Assembly (NCBI GenBank): GCA_965368335.1
Contig: CBDUMN010000028.1
Span: 1-38,158, forward strand
DNA length: 38,158 bases
Direction: 5' to 3'
Source of the DNA: CBDUMN01 sp965368335
Lineage (GTDB): Bacteria; Pseudomonadota; Alphaproteobacteria; Rhodospirillales; JAPHRK01
A program made the position numbers and the translations under genes. Every line of letters starts with the position of its first letter. Within the stretch, counting starts at the first letter, position 1. Positions 24,357-33,503 of the stretch are shown in pieces. Below the pieces are notes generated by a model. That model saw nothing but the letters and a program-made list of their open reading frames with translations, did not search any database and had not been told where the DNA came from.

Positions 24357-26438
24357 ATGTCCGCCATGACCGTACAGCAGCAACTACAACCCAAAGGGCT
24401 GTTTTCCCACCGCAAGTTCTGGGCGCACCGATTTGGGCCTGCGCCGTTCCTCCCTATGTCGAGGGAGGAAATGGAAGCGCTTGGCTGGGATAGCTGCGAC
24501 ATCATTTTAGTCACTGGCGACGCTTATATCGACCATCCAAGCTTCGGCATGGCGGTGGTTGGGCGGGTCTTGGAGGCCCAGGGCTTTCGAGTCGGCATCA
24601 TTTCCCAACCCGACTGGCGGGATAAAAAAGCCTTCAAGGCGCTCGGCAAGCCCAACCTGTTTTTCGGCGTTACGGCAGGCAATATGGACTCGATGGTCAA
24701 TCGCTATACGGCCGACCGGCGGATCAGGAGCAACGACGCCTATACGCCGAACGACGAAGGCGGCAAACGGCCCGACCGCTCGACCCTGGTCTATTCCCAA
24801 CGTTGCCGCGAGGCCTACAAAAGAGTACCCATCGTGTTGGGCGGCATCGAAGCCTCACTACGCCGCATCGCCCACTTCGATTACTGGTCGGATAAGGTCA
24901 GACGTTCCGTACTGATCGACGCCAAAGCCGACATGCTGCTTTACGGCAATGCCGAACGCGCCGTGGTCGAACTGGCCCACCGGCTCTCCAGAGGCGAAGC
25001 CGTCGAGACAATCCGCGACCTGCGCGGCACCGCATTTTTGGTCGATGGCGTATCTGAAGACTGGACGGAAGTGGACATGAGCTCCATCGACGACCCGACC
25101 CCGCGCACGCCACGCGATAAGGAACAAATCGTCGTTCGCTTGCCGTCTTATGAAACGGTGGCCAGCGACCCGGCGGTCTACGCCCAGGCCTCACGGGTTC
25201 TCCATCTGGAGAGCAACCCCTATAATGCGCATCCTCTGGTTCAGGGCCATGAAGACAAAACCCTCTGGGTCAATCCGCCGCCTATCCCTTTAAAGACTCC
25301 TGAGATGGATGGCGTCTTCGCCCTGCCCTATGCCCGTGCGCCACACCCAAACTACGGCGACGCCCATATCCCGGCCTGGGAGATGATCCGCTTCTCCATC
25401 AACATCATGCGTGGCTGTTTCGGCGGCTGCACCTTCTGCTCGATCACCGAACATGAAGGACGGATCATCCAAAACCGCTCAGAAAAATCGATCCTCGACG
25501 AAATCGCGGCCATGCGCGACAAGATGCCCGACTTCAAGGGCCAGATTTCGGACCTCGGCGGGCCGACAGCCAATATGTATAAGCTGGCCTGCAAGGACAA
25601 AGCCGCCGAGGCGGTCTGCCGCCGCCTTTCCTGCGTTTATCCCGATATCTGCAAAAACATGAGCACCAGCCACAAGGAGTTGGTCAATCTTTACCGTAAG
25701 GCCAGAGCGGTCAAAGGGGTCAAGAAAATCGCCATCGGTTCGGGCGTACGCTACGATCTGGCGGCCCAAGACCCGGCTTATGTGAAAGAATTGGTCAGCC
25801 ACCATGTGGGTGGCTATCTCAAGATCGCACCCGAGCACACCGAAGACGCGCCGCTTTCCAAGATGATGAAACCGGGCATCGGCACTTACGACGCCTTTAA
25901 AGACCAGTTCGATAAGGCGGCCAAGGCGGCCAACAAAGAACTTTACCTCATCCCCTACTTCATCGCCGCCCATCCGGGCACGACGGATGAGGACATGATG
26001 CATCTGGCGCTCTGGCTCAAGAAGAACGGTTTCCGGGCCGATCAGGTGCAGGCTTTCATGCCGACGCCCATGTCGCTGGCCTCAGCGATGTATTACAGTG
26101 AGCGCAACCCTCTAAAACCGGTGCGCCGCTATGGTGGCGAAGAAGTGCGCACAGCCAAGGGGCTGAAGCAACGCCGCCTGCACAAGGCCTTCCTGCGCTA
26201 CCACGACCCGGAAAACTGGCCGGTTCTGCGCGAGGCTTTAAAAAAGATGGGGCGAAGCGACCTAATCGGCCGCGGTAAGGACTGTCTGGTGCCGCTTGCC
26301 AACACGGGTCGCAAAGGCGACGGCAAAAACCGCGGCGGCCATCGTCCCAAGAAAAAGGACGGCATCCGAACCGGCAATCCCTTCCGCACCCAGCACAGCC
26401 GCAAGGAAGGCAAGCGCTCTAGGGTCAGGACCCATTAA
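24357..26438 (+). CDS. ygiQ: YgiQ family radical SAM protein
   Basis: Large radical S-adenosylmethionine enzyme of unknown reaction, 693 residues from the ATG at 24357. An N-terminal B12-binding-like region (about 25-140) opens with HRFGPAPFLPMSREEMEALG, then WDSCDIILVTGDAYIDHPSF and GFRVGIISQPDW, all hallmarks of YgiQ. A radical SAM domain with the cluster motif MRGCFGGCTFCSI follows near residue 360. A basic Lys/Arg/Gly-rich tail closes the protein. A GAGGG ribosome site lies 5 nt before this ATG; a TTG at 24318 would add 13 residues without family support. Its 3' end overlaps the convergent norF stop by 14 bp. Identity of the family is clear. Confidence 0.94.
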   Translation: MSAMTVQQQLQPKGLFSHRKFWAHRFGPAPFLPMSREEMEALGWDSCDIILVTGDAYIDHPSFGMAVVGRVLEAQGFRVGIISQPDWRDKKAFKALGKPNLFFGVTAGNMDSMVNRYTADRRIRSNDAYTPNDEGGKRPDRSTLVYSQRCREAYKRVPIVLGGIEASLRRIAHFDYWSDKVRRSVLIDAKADMLLYGNAERAVVELAHRLSRGEAVETIRDLRGTAFLVDGVSEDWTEVDMSSIDDPTPRTPRDKEQIVVRLPSYETVASDPAVYAQASRVLHLESNPYNAHPLVQGHEDKTLWVNPPPIPLKTPEMDGVFALPYARAPHPNYGDAHIPAWEMIRFSINIMRGCFGGCTFCSITEHEGRIIQNRSEKSILDEIAAMRDKMPDFKGQISDLGGPTANMYKLACKDKAAEAVCRRLSCVYPDICKNMSTSHKELVNLYRKARAVKGVKKIAIGSGVRYDLAAQDPAYVKELVSHHVGGYLKIAPEHTEDAPLSKMMKPGIGTYDAFKDQFDKAAKAANKELYLIPYFIAAHPGTTDEDMMHLALWLKKNGFRADQVQAFMPTPMSLASAMYYSERNPLKPVRRYGGEEVRTAKGLKQRRLHKAFLRYHDPENWPVLREALKKMGRSDLIGRGKDCLVPLANTGRKGDGKNRGGHRPKKKDGIRTGNPFRTQHSRKEGKRSRVRTH

Positions 26439-26724
26439 ACGGCGGTATTAGGTATGTCAGGCCGATACCAAAACAGACGGCGAGAAGAAACGCCATAAAA
26501 AAAGCCCGCCAGCCGCCGGTGCTTTGGCGCAGGTTGAGATAGACGTAGAGAATTTGCCGGGCCTTTATCACCGTGACCGCCAAAACCAACCCGACCCAAG
26601 AAAGCCCCAAGACCTCCTGACTGCCCGAAGAGGCTTTGCCCCAATACATGGAGGCGAGCGTCAGGGCCATGAGCAAAAGCCAGGTGACGATCAGCAGTTT
26701 TTTATTTGGCAGGGTAAATCGCAT
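26425..26724 (-). CDS. norF: NorF-like accessory protein of nitric oxide reductase
   Basis: Small integral membrane protein of 99 residues with three predicted helices (LLIVTWLLLMALTLASMYW; VLGLSWVGLVLAVTVIKA; FFMAFLLAVCFGIGLTYLI). It belongs to the cytochrome-oxidase subunit IV/NorF type, in which helix 2 is followed by KARQILYVYLNLRQ. It lies 5 bp after norE at the end of the nor operon. NorF helps full activity or assembly of nitric oxide reductase in Paracoccus-type systems. An upstream ATG at 26790 lies within norE, so the ATG at 26724 is used. Confidence 0.82.
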   Translation of the reverse strand: MRFTLPNKKLLIVTWLLLMALTLASMYWGKASSGSQEVLGLSWVGLVLAVTVIKARQILYVYLNLRQSTGGWRAFFMAFLLAVCFGIGLTYLIPPFNGS

Positions 26725-26729
26725 GGTGC

Positions 26730-27311
26730 TCACCGGATCAAATAGGCGACGGGATAGAGGATCACCCAGATCAGATCGACCATATGCCAAAAGGCCGCGC
26801 CGGTCTCCAGGTTCTCAAGGCTGTTTTTCCAGGTCACAACGGCAAGGATAATCAGGCCTAGGATGACATGGAGAAAATGAAAGCCGGTCGAGAGATAGAA
26901 CAGGGTGAAGAACGAGTTGCTGGTAATGCCGATACCCTGTTCGGCTTTATCGGCGTATTCGATGACTTTGAAGACCAGAAACAAGCTACCGACCAGCATC
27001 GACCCGACCATCCAAAAGCGAGAGGCTTTGTTTTGCTCCAGCCCCCTGGCCCGCACGGCCATGGCGGCCAAAAAACCACTGGTCAACAACACCAGCGTAT
27101 TGATCCCGCCGAGCATCCGGTCGAGCTTGCCTTGCGACGCGGTAAACTCGGCCAGGTCGGTCAGCCGCACCCCGCCAAACCCCAGGAAGAACGCACCGAA
27201 CACGAGAAGCTCACCAATGATCAGCACCCAGATCATCGGGTTGCCGGGCAGATGATCAAGCGCTCCCCAGCCCTCTTCGTCATCGAATGTTTTGGCGTCG
27301 TTGTCTTTCAT
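26730..27311 (-). CDS. norE: NorE-like cytochrome c oxidase subunit III family protein
   Basis: Membrane protein of 193 residues with five helices, homologous to subunit III of haem-copper oxidases. It includes NPMIWVLIIGELLVFGAFF near residue 25, STGFHFLHVILGLIILAVV (the conserved Phe-His-His helix pattern) and AAFWHMVDLIWVILYPVAYL at the C terminus. As norE it supports maturation or stability of the NorCB complex. It starts at ATG 27311, 3 bp after the stop of norD, and is followed closely by norF. Confidence 0.9.
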   Translation of the reverse strand: MKDNDAKTFDDEEGWGALDHLPGNPMIWVLIIGELLVFGAFFLGFGGVRLTDLAEFTASQGKLDRMLGGINTLVLLTSGFLAAMAVRARGLEQNKASRFWMVGSMLVGSLFLVFKVIEYADKAEQGIGITSNSFFTLFYLSTGFHFLHVILGLIILAVVTWKNSLENLETGAAFWHMVDLIWVILYPVAYLIR

Positions 27312-27313
27312 CT

Positions 27314-29203
27314 CTAGGCCACCAGATTCCCGTAGATTTTTGGCAGAGCGGCGGGTAGGCGATCGATATGGCCGACGATATGGTAAGCCCCGCGACCGAA
27401 AAGGCGGGGGAAATAGTCTCTTGCCTGGGTATCGACCGTAACCCCAAAAACCACCGCACCATCCCGTCGGGCCTCTTGAATCGCCATGCGCGTATCTTCC
27501 AGCCCGTAGCGTCCTTCGTAGTGATCGACGTCGTTGGGTTTCCCATCGGTCAGCACCAACAAAAGCCGGTGCCGATTGGGGCGTTTTGCGAGAACCGCAG
27601 AGGCATGACGGATCGCCGCGCCCATGCGGGTATAAAAACCGGGTTTAAGCGCCGAAATCCGTTGGTCGACCTGACTATTCGCCGGTTCATCGAACCCTTT
27701 GACCGTTTCGATGCGGACAAACTTGCGACGCCGCGAGGTAAAGGTAAGGATCGCGTGATCGTCACCGCAGGCCTCTAAGCCGTGGGCCAGGGCCGTGAGC
27801 GCTTCCTTTTCCACATTGAGAACCCGTTTGCCCTCGATCCAGGCATCCGTGGAAAGCGAAACATCGACCAGCAGAACCACCGCCAAATCCCGTTCGTTGT
27901 TCCGCGCATCAAGATAGACCCGGTTAGTAACGGGACCGCCCGCCGCCATATCGCACCGCGACCGCACCAACGCATCCATATCCAACTCCTGCCCATCCGG
28001 CTGAGCAGTCAGAATCTGACGTTTGGGGCGAAGCGCCTCAAACTGGCGGCGGACCCGTCGTATGCGACGTTTCTGATCCGGGTCCGGCCGCCAGTTCTCC
28101 CCCACAATCGGGGCCGTCTGAACGAAGACGGCGCAATGTTTGGGCAGCAACCGCTCTTTGCGGCAATCCCATTCGGGATAGGTCAACTGGGCTTCCAGGG
28201 TCTCTTCATCCACAGCATCAGGCGGCAAATCCAGATCGAGCTTGATCTTGGTCGCCGCCTTTTTCTGGTGCGGACTGACGGTAATTTCATCAAGATCGTC
28301 GGCAGCCTTCTTGGGGTCTTCGTCTTCATCGTCGTCAATGGCGCGGTTGAGGTTGACCATCTCGGCGAGAGAGAGAATTTTTTCAAACTTATTGAGGATC
28401 AGCGAGTCTTCACGCTCCGCCTGATCCTGCTTCTTCCGTGACGCCTTACGTTTACGGTCGTCTTCTTCTCCTTGAGCGGATTCCCGCTCTTCATCCTGCT
28501 CTCTCTCATCCCGCAACTTGGGCTCTGCAGGCGTGAAAGCTCCCCATAAGGGAACGGGGAGAAAAGGCCTGTAGTCTTTGGCCGCGACATCGGTCGCAAT
28601 GTCCGGCATCGGCTCTCCGCTCAGCAAGGCCGTCACCGCCTGCTCCACTTCCGCCTCTATCCCCGAGAGATGTTTTCTCTTAGGCCGAGCCTCAAGCATG
28701 GCTTCACAGAGTCGCCGATAACGATCTTTCAGTCCGGGACAAGCCGCCAGAGTATCCGCCGTAGCGCGGTCCGCCACCCGGAGAAAAGAAACATCGGCCC
28801 GCAGCGCAGTCTGCGCCAGTGTCAGCGGTTCTTTCAGATGAACGAAGAACGCCGCCAACCAAAAATAGAGATCACGGTTCAAAGCGCGGTCGGGATAGAT
28901 ATCGATCTTGCGCGGCAGAGAAACGGTTTCGCCGTTAAACACCGGCTTATCGATCCTCTCGCTTTCCATCCCCAGCTTCTGTCGGAATGTAAGACGGTGG
29001 TGAGAGGTTTGCTCATGGGCCGGAACCAGCCGGACACCGCCGGTTCCGCCAAGCCCATGGAAGAAAACACCAAGCGGATTGCGCACTTCATCGAAAGAAA
29101 CGGCAGCCTCTTCAAACCGAAAATAGCTTTCAGCATCGCCGACCAGCCTATGCCAGTAGCCGCCGATAAATTCTTCCGGATCGAGGATGCCAAAAATCGA
29201 CAT
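27314..29203 (-). CDS. norD: NorD, von Willebrand A-domain activation protein
   Basis: Needed for activation of nitric oxide reductase, with the MoxR-type ATPase NorQ. The 629 residues include a long N-terminal helical region, a highly charged acidic/basic linker (about 220-320, with repeated Asp/Glu/Lys runs) and a C-terminal VWA domain (about 430-625). The MIDAS motif is VVLLVDVSLSTDAW, with the second metal-site residues in VLTDGKPNDVDHY. It probably delivers iron or opens NorB with NorQ, as in CbbQO-type machines; this is by analogy. The start overlaps the norQ stop by one base. Confidence 0.92.
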   Translation of the reverse strand: MSIFGILDPEEFIGGYWHRLVGDAESYFRFEEAAVSFDEVRNPLGVFFHGLGGTGGVRLVPAHEQTSHHRLTFRQKLGMESERIDKPVFNGETVSLPRKIDIYPDRALNRDLYFWLAAFFVHLKEPLTLAQTALRADVSFLRVADRATADTLAACPGLKDRYRRLCEAMLEARPKRKHLSGIEAEVEQAVTALLSGEPMPDIATDVAAKDYRPFLPVPLWGAFTPAEPKLRDEREQDEERESAQGEEDDRKRKASRKKQDQAEREDSLILNKFEKILSLAEMVNLNRAIDDDEDEDPKKAADDLDEITVSPHQKKAATKIKLDLDLPPDAVDEETLEAQLTYPEWDCRKERLLPKHCAVFVQTAPIVGENWRPDPDQKRRIRRVRRQFEALRPKRQILTAQPDGQELDMDALVRSRCDMAAGGPVTNRVYLDARNNERDLAVVLLVDVSLSTDAWIEGKRVLNVEKEALTALAHGLEACGDDHAILTFTSRRRKFVRIETVKGFDEPANSQVDQRISALKPGFYTRMGAAIRHASAVLAKRPNRHRLLLVLTDGKPNDVDHYEGRYGLEDTRMAIQEARRDGAVVFGVTVDTQARDYFPRLFGRGAYHIVGHIDRLPAALPKIYGNLVA

Positions 29204-29976
29204 TAGAACGTCGCCTTAACCACTTCGAGCAGACCCGCTTTGACGTCGGGCTCATCGGTCAGCGGCTCGATCATCGCAGCCAAAATGGCTTGTTCCATGT
29301 CCATGCCTGCCGCAATCAGGGTGGCGCAATAAACCAAAAGCCGGGTCGAGACACCTTCCTCAAGGTCGTGGCCCTTCATCGCCCGCAGGCGTCGCGCCAG
29401 CATAACCAGCCCCTGACATTTTCCGACGGGAAGGCCGCTTTCCTTAGCAACGATTTCAGCTTCCCGTTCAGCAGGCGGAAAATCAAATTCGATGGCGAGA
29501 AAACGCTGCCGGGTGCTGGGCTTTAGCGACTTGAGGACATTCTGATAGCCGGGGTTGTAAGAAACCACCAGCATGAAATCTTCGGGGGCTTCCAAGAGTT
29601 CGTTAGTGCGCTCCAGCGGCAGGACCCGTCGATCATCCGTTAAAGGATGCAGAACCACGGTCACGTCCTTGCGCGCTTCAACAACTTCGTCGAGATAGCA
29701 AATACCGCCCTCGCGCACCGCACGGGTCAGAGGCCCATCGACCCACACCGTCTCACCGCCTTTGAGCAAATATCGTCCGGTCAAATCGGCAGCACTTAAA
29801 TCGTCGTGGCAGGAAACCGTATGAAGTGACTTGCCCAACTTCGCCGCCATATGAGCGACAAAACGGGTTTTGCCGCATCCGGTCGGCCCTTTGAGCAGTA
29901 AAGGCAGTTTGTGTTCGAAGGCGCGTTCGAACAAAGAGCATTCGTCACCGGTCGGTTGATAAAAAGGAATATCCAT
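29203..29976 (-). CDS. norQ: NorQ, MoxR-family AAA+ ATPase
   Basis: ATPase partner of NorD in activating nitric oxide reductase. It has 257 residues from the ATG at 29976 (MDIPFYQPTGDECSLFERA, the usual NorQ/CbbQ start). Walker A is GPTGCGKTRFVAH, Walker B is ICYLDEVVEAR, sensor 1 is MLVVSYNPGYQ, and the arginine-finger region is KPSTRQRFLAIEF. A frame start at 30027 would place residues inside the norB-norQ hairpin region and lacks family sequence. It is separated from norB by a 98-bp gap holding a strong inverted repeat. Confidence 0.94.
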   Translation of the reverse strand: MDIPFYQPTGDECSLFERAFEHKLPLLLKGPTGCGKTRFVAHMAAKLGKSLHTVSCHDDLSAADLTGRYLLKGGETVWVDGPLTRAVREGGICYLDEVVEARKDVTVVLHPLTDDRRVLPLERTNELLEAPEDFMLVVSYNPGYQNVLKSLKPSTRQRFLAIEFDFPPAEREAEIVAKESGLPVGKCQGLVMLARRLRAMKGHDLEEGVSTRLLVYCATLIAAGMDMEQAILAAMIEPLTDEPDVKAGLLEVVKATF

Positions 29977-30008
29977 TGTTCTCGCCGTCTTGAAAGATCG
30001 GTAGGGGT

Positions 30009-30058
30009 CTCCGCCGGAAAGTCCCATAGAATTTGGGGGGGAGGACTTTCCGGCGGAG
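30009..30058 (-). promoter_or_regulatory. Strong RNA hairpin between norB and norQ
   Basis: A perfect 16-bp inverted repeat (CTCCGCCGGAAAGTCC and its complement, 30009-30024 and 30043-30058) with an 18-nt loop. On the minus strand no T-run follows, so it is not a standard terminator. It could protect the norCB part of the mRNA from 3' decay, or be the site of processing. Confidence 0.8.
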
Positions 30059-30074
30059 GCGTGGGAACCGCGAA

Positions 30075-31418
30075 TTATTCAGCGGCCATAGGCTGCGCCG
30101 TCACTTTCTCCCTGCTCTTGAAAGGGATGAAAGAGACGATCAACATCAACACACCGATCACCGCAACGGCGCCAGCGCCGAGACGCATCCAGTAGAACAG
30201 CGCGAGCTGATCCTGAACGTCCATGTATCCTTCACCCAGCACCCGTTGCATGTGGGTCTGTACGACGCCTGCAAAGGTCAGTGCAAAAGTCATGAAACAC
30301 ATGGCCGAAGTGGTGATCCAGAAGCTCCACATGGAAAGCGTCTGGTTGTAAGGCTCACGGTTGAGCAGGTTGGGAAGCGCGTAGACGAACATCGCCACAT
30401 TGAGCATGACGTATGCGCCATAGAAAGCCAGATGGCCGTGCGCCGCCGTAATCTGAGTCCCGTGTGTGTAGTAGTTGATCGACGAAAGCGTATGCATAAA
30501 GCCCCAGACGCCGGCGCCGAAGAAAGCGATAACCGAACACCCAAGAGCCCACAGAAGAGCCGCTTTGTTGGGATGATCGCGACCGCCTTTCCAAACCATA
30601 TAGAAGGTGAAAACAACCATGGCGAAGAAAGGCAGAACCTCGAGCGTCGAGAAAACGCTGCCGATCCACTGCCAATACCCCGGCGTACCGATCCAATAGT
30701 AGTGGTGGCCAGTGCCCAAAATGCCGGTGAACAACGACAAACCGATAATGACGTAGAGCCACTTTTCAACAATTTCACGGTCGATGCCGGTCATCTTGAT
30801 CATCAGGAAAGCCAGGATTGCGGCCATCACCAGCTCCCAAACGCCTTCGACCCAAAGATGCACGACCCACCACCAGAAGGTTTTATCGAGCGCCAGATTG
30901 ACCGGGTTGTAGAGCGAAAACAGGAAGAAGATCGCCACGCCCCAAAGGCCGAGCAACAGCACGTTAGTCACCGCCGTCTTACGGCCCTTAAGCACCGTCA
31001 TGGTCAGGTTGAACAGGAAAATCAGGGCAACCACGACAATCGCCAGCTTGATCCACAACGGCTGTTCAAGGAACTCGCGCCCTTCATGAATGCCGAAAAG
31101 GTAACCGACAACAGCCGCCGCGGCACCGAAGAGAAACAGGAAGAACTGGAAAATCGCCAGCTTCGGACTGTAAAGCTCGGTTTCCGTTTCTTCAGGCACC
31201 AGATAGTAGGCCGCGCCCATAAAGCCCATGAGCAACCAGACAATCAGCGCGTTGGTGTGGATCATGCGAATGATGTGGAATGGCACAATATCGGACAGGA
31301 AATTGGGAAACACGTAAATGGTTCCAGCAATAAGCCCACCCAATACTTGAGCGACAAACAAGATAGAAGCGCCAATAAAGTAATAAAGCGCGACTTTTTG
31401 AGTTTCGTATTTAATCAT
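30075..31418 (-). CDS. norB: Nitric oxide reductase large subunit
   Basis: Catalytic subunit reducing NO to N2O in denitrification, a haem-copper-oxidase homologue with non-haem iron FeB. The 447 residues form 12 membrane helices. Expected metal ligands are visible: HIIRMIHTNALIVWLLMG (haem b His), HLWVEGVWELVMAAI (FeB His and the essential Glu), TGHHYYWIGTPGYW (paired FeB His) and AAHGHLAFYGAYVM (haem b3 and b ligands). This is the short cNOR form, which takes electrons from NorC rather than quinol (qNOR would be about 750 residues). It starts at ATG 31418, 21 bp after norC. Confidence 0.97.
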   Translation of the reverse strand: MIKYETQKVALYYFIGASILFVAQVLGGLIAGTIYVFPNFLSDIVPFHIIRMIHTNALIVWLLMGFMGAAYYLVPEETETELYSPKLAIFQFFLFLFGAAAAVVGYLFGIHEGREFLEQPLWIKLAIVVVALIFLFNLTMTVLKGRKTAVTNVLLLGLWGVAIFFLFSLYNPVNLALDKTFWWWVVHLWVEGVWELVMAAILAFLMIKMTGIDREIVEKWLYVIIGLSLFTGILGTGHHYYWIGTPGYWQWIGSVFSTLEVLPFFAMVVFTFYMVWKGGRDHPNKAALLWALGCSVIAFFGAGVWGFMHTLSSINYYTHGTQITAAHGHLAFYGAYVMLNVAMFVYALPNLLNREPYNQTLSMWSFWITTSAMCFMTFALTFAGVVQTHMQRVLGEGYMDVQDQLALFYWMRLGAGAVAVIGVLMLIVSFIPFKSREKVTAQPMAAE

Positions 31419-31439
31419 CGTCTTATCTCCCCGACGGCG

Positions 31440-31892
31440 TTAGCCGGCCTCATTGGGCGGCCAGTTCTGGGTGTCGATACGGCTGGTCCATTCAAAGAAA
31501 TCGACCAGGCTGTTCAGTTCTTCATCCGTCAGATTGAACTGCGGCATTTGCCGCCGTCCCTCGATGCCCGTCGGCTGAGCCTGGATCCAACCGATGATGC
31601 CCTCACGGGCCGACTCGGGATCTTCCTTGCCGCCATAGCGCACCCAGACGTTGCCCAGCTCAGGCGCGAAATAGGCCCCTTCGCCAAGCAGGGTATGGCA
31701 GTTGATGCATGAGTTTTTCTCCCACACGTGTTTGCCCAGCGCGATGGAGTCGTTTAAGCCCTCATGGTCCGTAGACTCCTCCACGATGTAGTTAACGCTA
31801 TGGGCCACCAACGCGATGAAGACGACGAAGAAAAACGCCGTTCCACCGAAGAAGATGTTCCGCGCAGCGTTCTTTGTTAGCCGCTCGCTCAT
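31440..31892 (-). CDS. norC: Nitric oxide reductase cytochrome c subunit
   Basis: Membrane-anchored cytochrome c that passes electrons to NorB. The 150 residues have one N-terminal membrane helix (NIFFGGTAFFFVVFIALVAH), then a periplasmic haem domain with the CXXCH site NSCINCHTLLGEGAYF. The probable axial Met is in RRQMPQFNLTDEE. First gene of norCBQDEF. Its promoter region contains two FNR/Nnr-type boxes, which predicts induction under low oxygen and/or NO. Confidence 0.96.
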   Translation of the reverse strand: MSERLTKNAARNIFFGGTAFFFVVFIALVAHSVNYIVEESTDHEGLNDSIALGKHVWEKNSCINCHTLLGEGAYFAPELGNVWVRYGGKEDPESAREGIIGWIQAQPTGIEGRRQMPQFNLTDEELNSLVDFFEWTSRIDTQNWPPNEAG

Positions 31893-31953
31893 TCCTTCCT
31901 CTCCAGAAAATTGAATACTTGCAAAAGCAAAGTCACCACAGAATCAAGACAAA

Positions 31954-31967
31954 TTGACCACGGTCAA
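31954..31967 (-). promoter_or_regulatory. FNR/Nnr-type box proximal to norC
   Basis: Perfect TTGAC-CACG-GTCAA dyad, 62 bp before the norC start. In denitrifiers such CRP/FNR-family sites (NNR, DNR, NnrR) control nor operons. A class II activator position (-41.5) would put transcription start near 31919. Confidence 0.88.
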
Positions 31968-32051
31968 TTTTGCCAAATAACCCCACATAGATAGTGGATA
32001 ATATTGATAAAATCGTCTTTTACATATAGTTCAGACGAGTATGACTCTGTA

Positions 32052-32065
32052 TTGACCGCCATCAA
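32052..32065 (-). promoter_or_regulatory. Second, distal FNR/Nnr-type box
   Basis: TTGAC-CGCC-ATCAA, one mismatch to a perfect dyad, with its centre 98 bp from the proximal box. It may allow a second dimer to bind, or serve another promoter. Confidence 0.6.
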
Positions 32066-32234
32066 TTTCTGATTAATTTGATTTAACGCCCATTACAATG
32101 TGTGAATACATACATTTTATGTATGGTTATTTGTGTGTTCTCACACAGCATTAATCTACAAAGAAAAAGAACAGCCGATAAATCGACTATTCACTCAGGC
32201 GGATAGGATTGTGGATAGCCGAAATTGGCTTGAA

Positions 32235-33503
32235 TTAAGTTCGGACAATCATGCCGTCGGCGAGGGAACGCCGATAGGCGCGGTAGCCGGGAATTAGCCC
32301 TGCAATGACCCCAGCAATGGCAACCAGGGAGAGGATTTTGACCTCCCGGATGGAGGGAATGCCAACCTGCAGGTAGAGCCCGAAATGCTCACTGATCGCC
32401 GTCTGAGAGACGGCCAGACCGCCGTAAAGAACTGCGAGACCAATCAGCGCGCCGAGAATCGTCAAAACCGCGGCTTCGGTCACCAGAAGCCCCAGGATAT
32501 GAATCGGCCCCGCGCCCACCGACCGAAGGATCGCCATTTCACGGCGGCGCTCGTTTAGGCTGGAAAGCAGCATGGTGATCATCCCCAGCAAGCCGGACAC
32601 AACGACAAAAACCGAAACAACAGTCAACGCGCCTTCTGCGGCACCCATAAGATCCCAAAGTTCCTGCAGGGCGACCCCGGGGAAAATTGCACTCAGCGGC
32701 TCACGCCTAAATTCATTGACGCTGCGCTGAAAGGCAAAAGCTCCAACACGCGATTTGAGGCCAACAAGAAACGCCGTAATCGACTTGGGCCGCAGCTTCA
32801 TTTGTTGAATTTCATCAACCGTTTTCGCCATCCCGGGAATCCGCGCACCACCTCTCCAGTCCACATGAATGGCTTCCATGCCCTCAAGGCTGATATGGAC
32901 CGTTCGATCAACCGGCGTTCCCGTTCTCGACAAAATCCCAACGACTGTAAAGGGATAGTCCTTGTGGTTGGAGATACCTTCACGGCCCAATCCATGGGCC
33001 AAAACGATGGATTCACCGAGTTCATACCCGAGAGCGCCTGCCACTTCCGCCCCGAGCACCACATCGAAAACCGCCTCAAAAGGTTTCCCTTGGCTGATCT
33101 TCAAAGCATTTTTGCCGGCATAGCGGTAGTGGTCGAAATAGGCATCGCTGGTGCCGAGAACCCGGTATCCCTTATGCGAGTCTCCCAACGACAAGGGAAT
33201 GGTCCAAGCGACATCGCTCCGCTCGGCAAGGGCCCGGTAGGTCCGCCATGAAATATTGGCGGTCGCATTGCCAATCCGAAAAACTGAATAGAGCAGCAAT
33301 TGGACTGAGCCGCTGCGCGCACCGACGATGACGTCCGTTCCCGAAACGGTATTGGCGAAGCTCGCCCGCGCTTCGGTCCTGACCTTTTCGACGCCGATCA
33401 ACAACGCCACGCTGACCGCGATGGAAAAAATCGTCAGCAGCACCGTCAGACGGCGGTTTTTGAGACTCTTAAATGCGAGAGAGAGTACGGAGAAGACCAT
33501 CAT
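32235..33503 (-). CDS. ABC transporter permease, FtsX/MacB type
   Basis: Inner-membrane permease of 422 residues. It has one N-terminal helix (VLLTIFSIAVSVALLIGVE), a large periplasmic MacB-like domain (about 45-275) and three C-terminal helices, the FtsX-fold layout. Typical sequence: NERRREMAILRSVGAGPIHI, the cytoplasmic loop of MacB/LolE proteins. Such permeases drive conformational work on periplasmic or outer-membrane partners rather than classical import. It overlaps the ATPase gene by 4 bp (ATGA). The operon also encodes a DUF2796 metal-binding protein and has a Zur box, so zinc handling is inferred; the mechanism is open. Confidence 0.87.
   Translation of the reverse strand: MMVFSVLSLAFKSLKNRRLTVLLTIFSIAVSVALLIGVEKVRTEARASFANTVSGTDVIVGARSGSVQLLLYSVFRIGNATANISWRTYRALAERSDVAWTIPLSLGDSHKGYRVLGTSDAYFDHYRYAGKNALKISQGKPFEAVFDVVLGAEVAGALGYELGESIVLAHGLGREGISNHKDYPFTVVGILSRTGTPVDRTVHISLEGMEAIHVDWRGGARIPGMAKTVDEIQQMKLRPKSITAFLVGLKSRVGAFAFQRSVNEFRREPLSAIFPGVALQELWDLMGAAEGALTVVSVFVVVSGLLGMITMLLSSLNERRREMAILRSVGAGPIHILGLLVTEAAVLTILGALIGLAVLYGGLAVSQTAISEHFGLYLQVGIPSIREVKILSLVAIAGVIAGLIPGYRAYRRSLADGMIVRT

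Larger units (their letters stand above)
31893..32234. other. Intergenic region upstream of norC
   Basis: 342 bp, noticeably AT-rich, between norC and the end of the ABC permease gene (both on the minus strand). It holds the two FNR/Nnr-type boxes described separately and two inverted repeats: CATACAT-TTT-ATGTATG (32109-32125) and TGTGTG-TTCT-CACACA (32132-32147). The second pair may act as a weak transcription end for the zinc operon, though no T-run follows. I see no convincing gene in it. Confidence 0.6.

Noticed and set aside
30033..31712. 559-residue plus-strand open frame
   Set aside because: Antisense to norB and norC, with a His/Gln/Arg-rich composition typical of a shadow frame.
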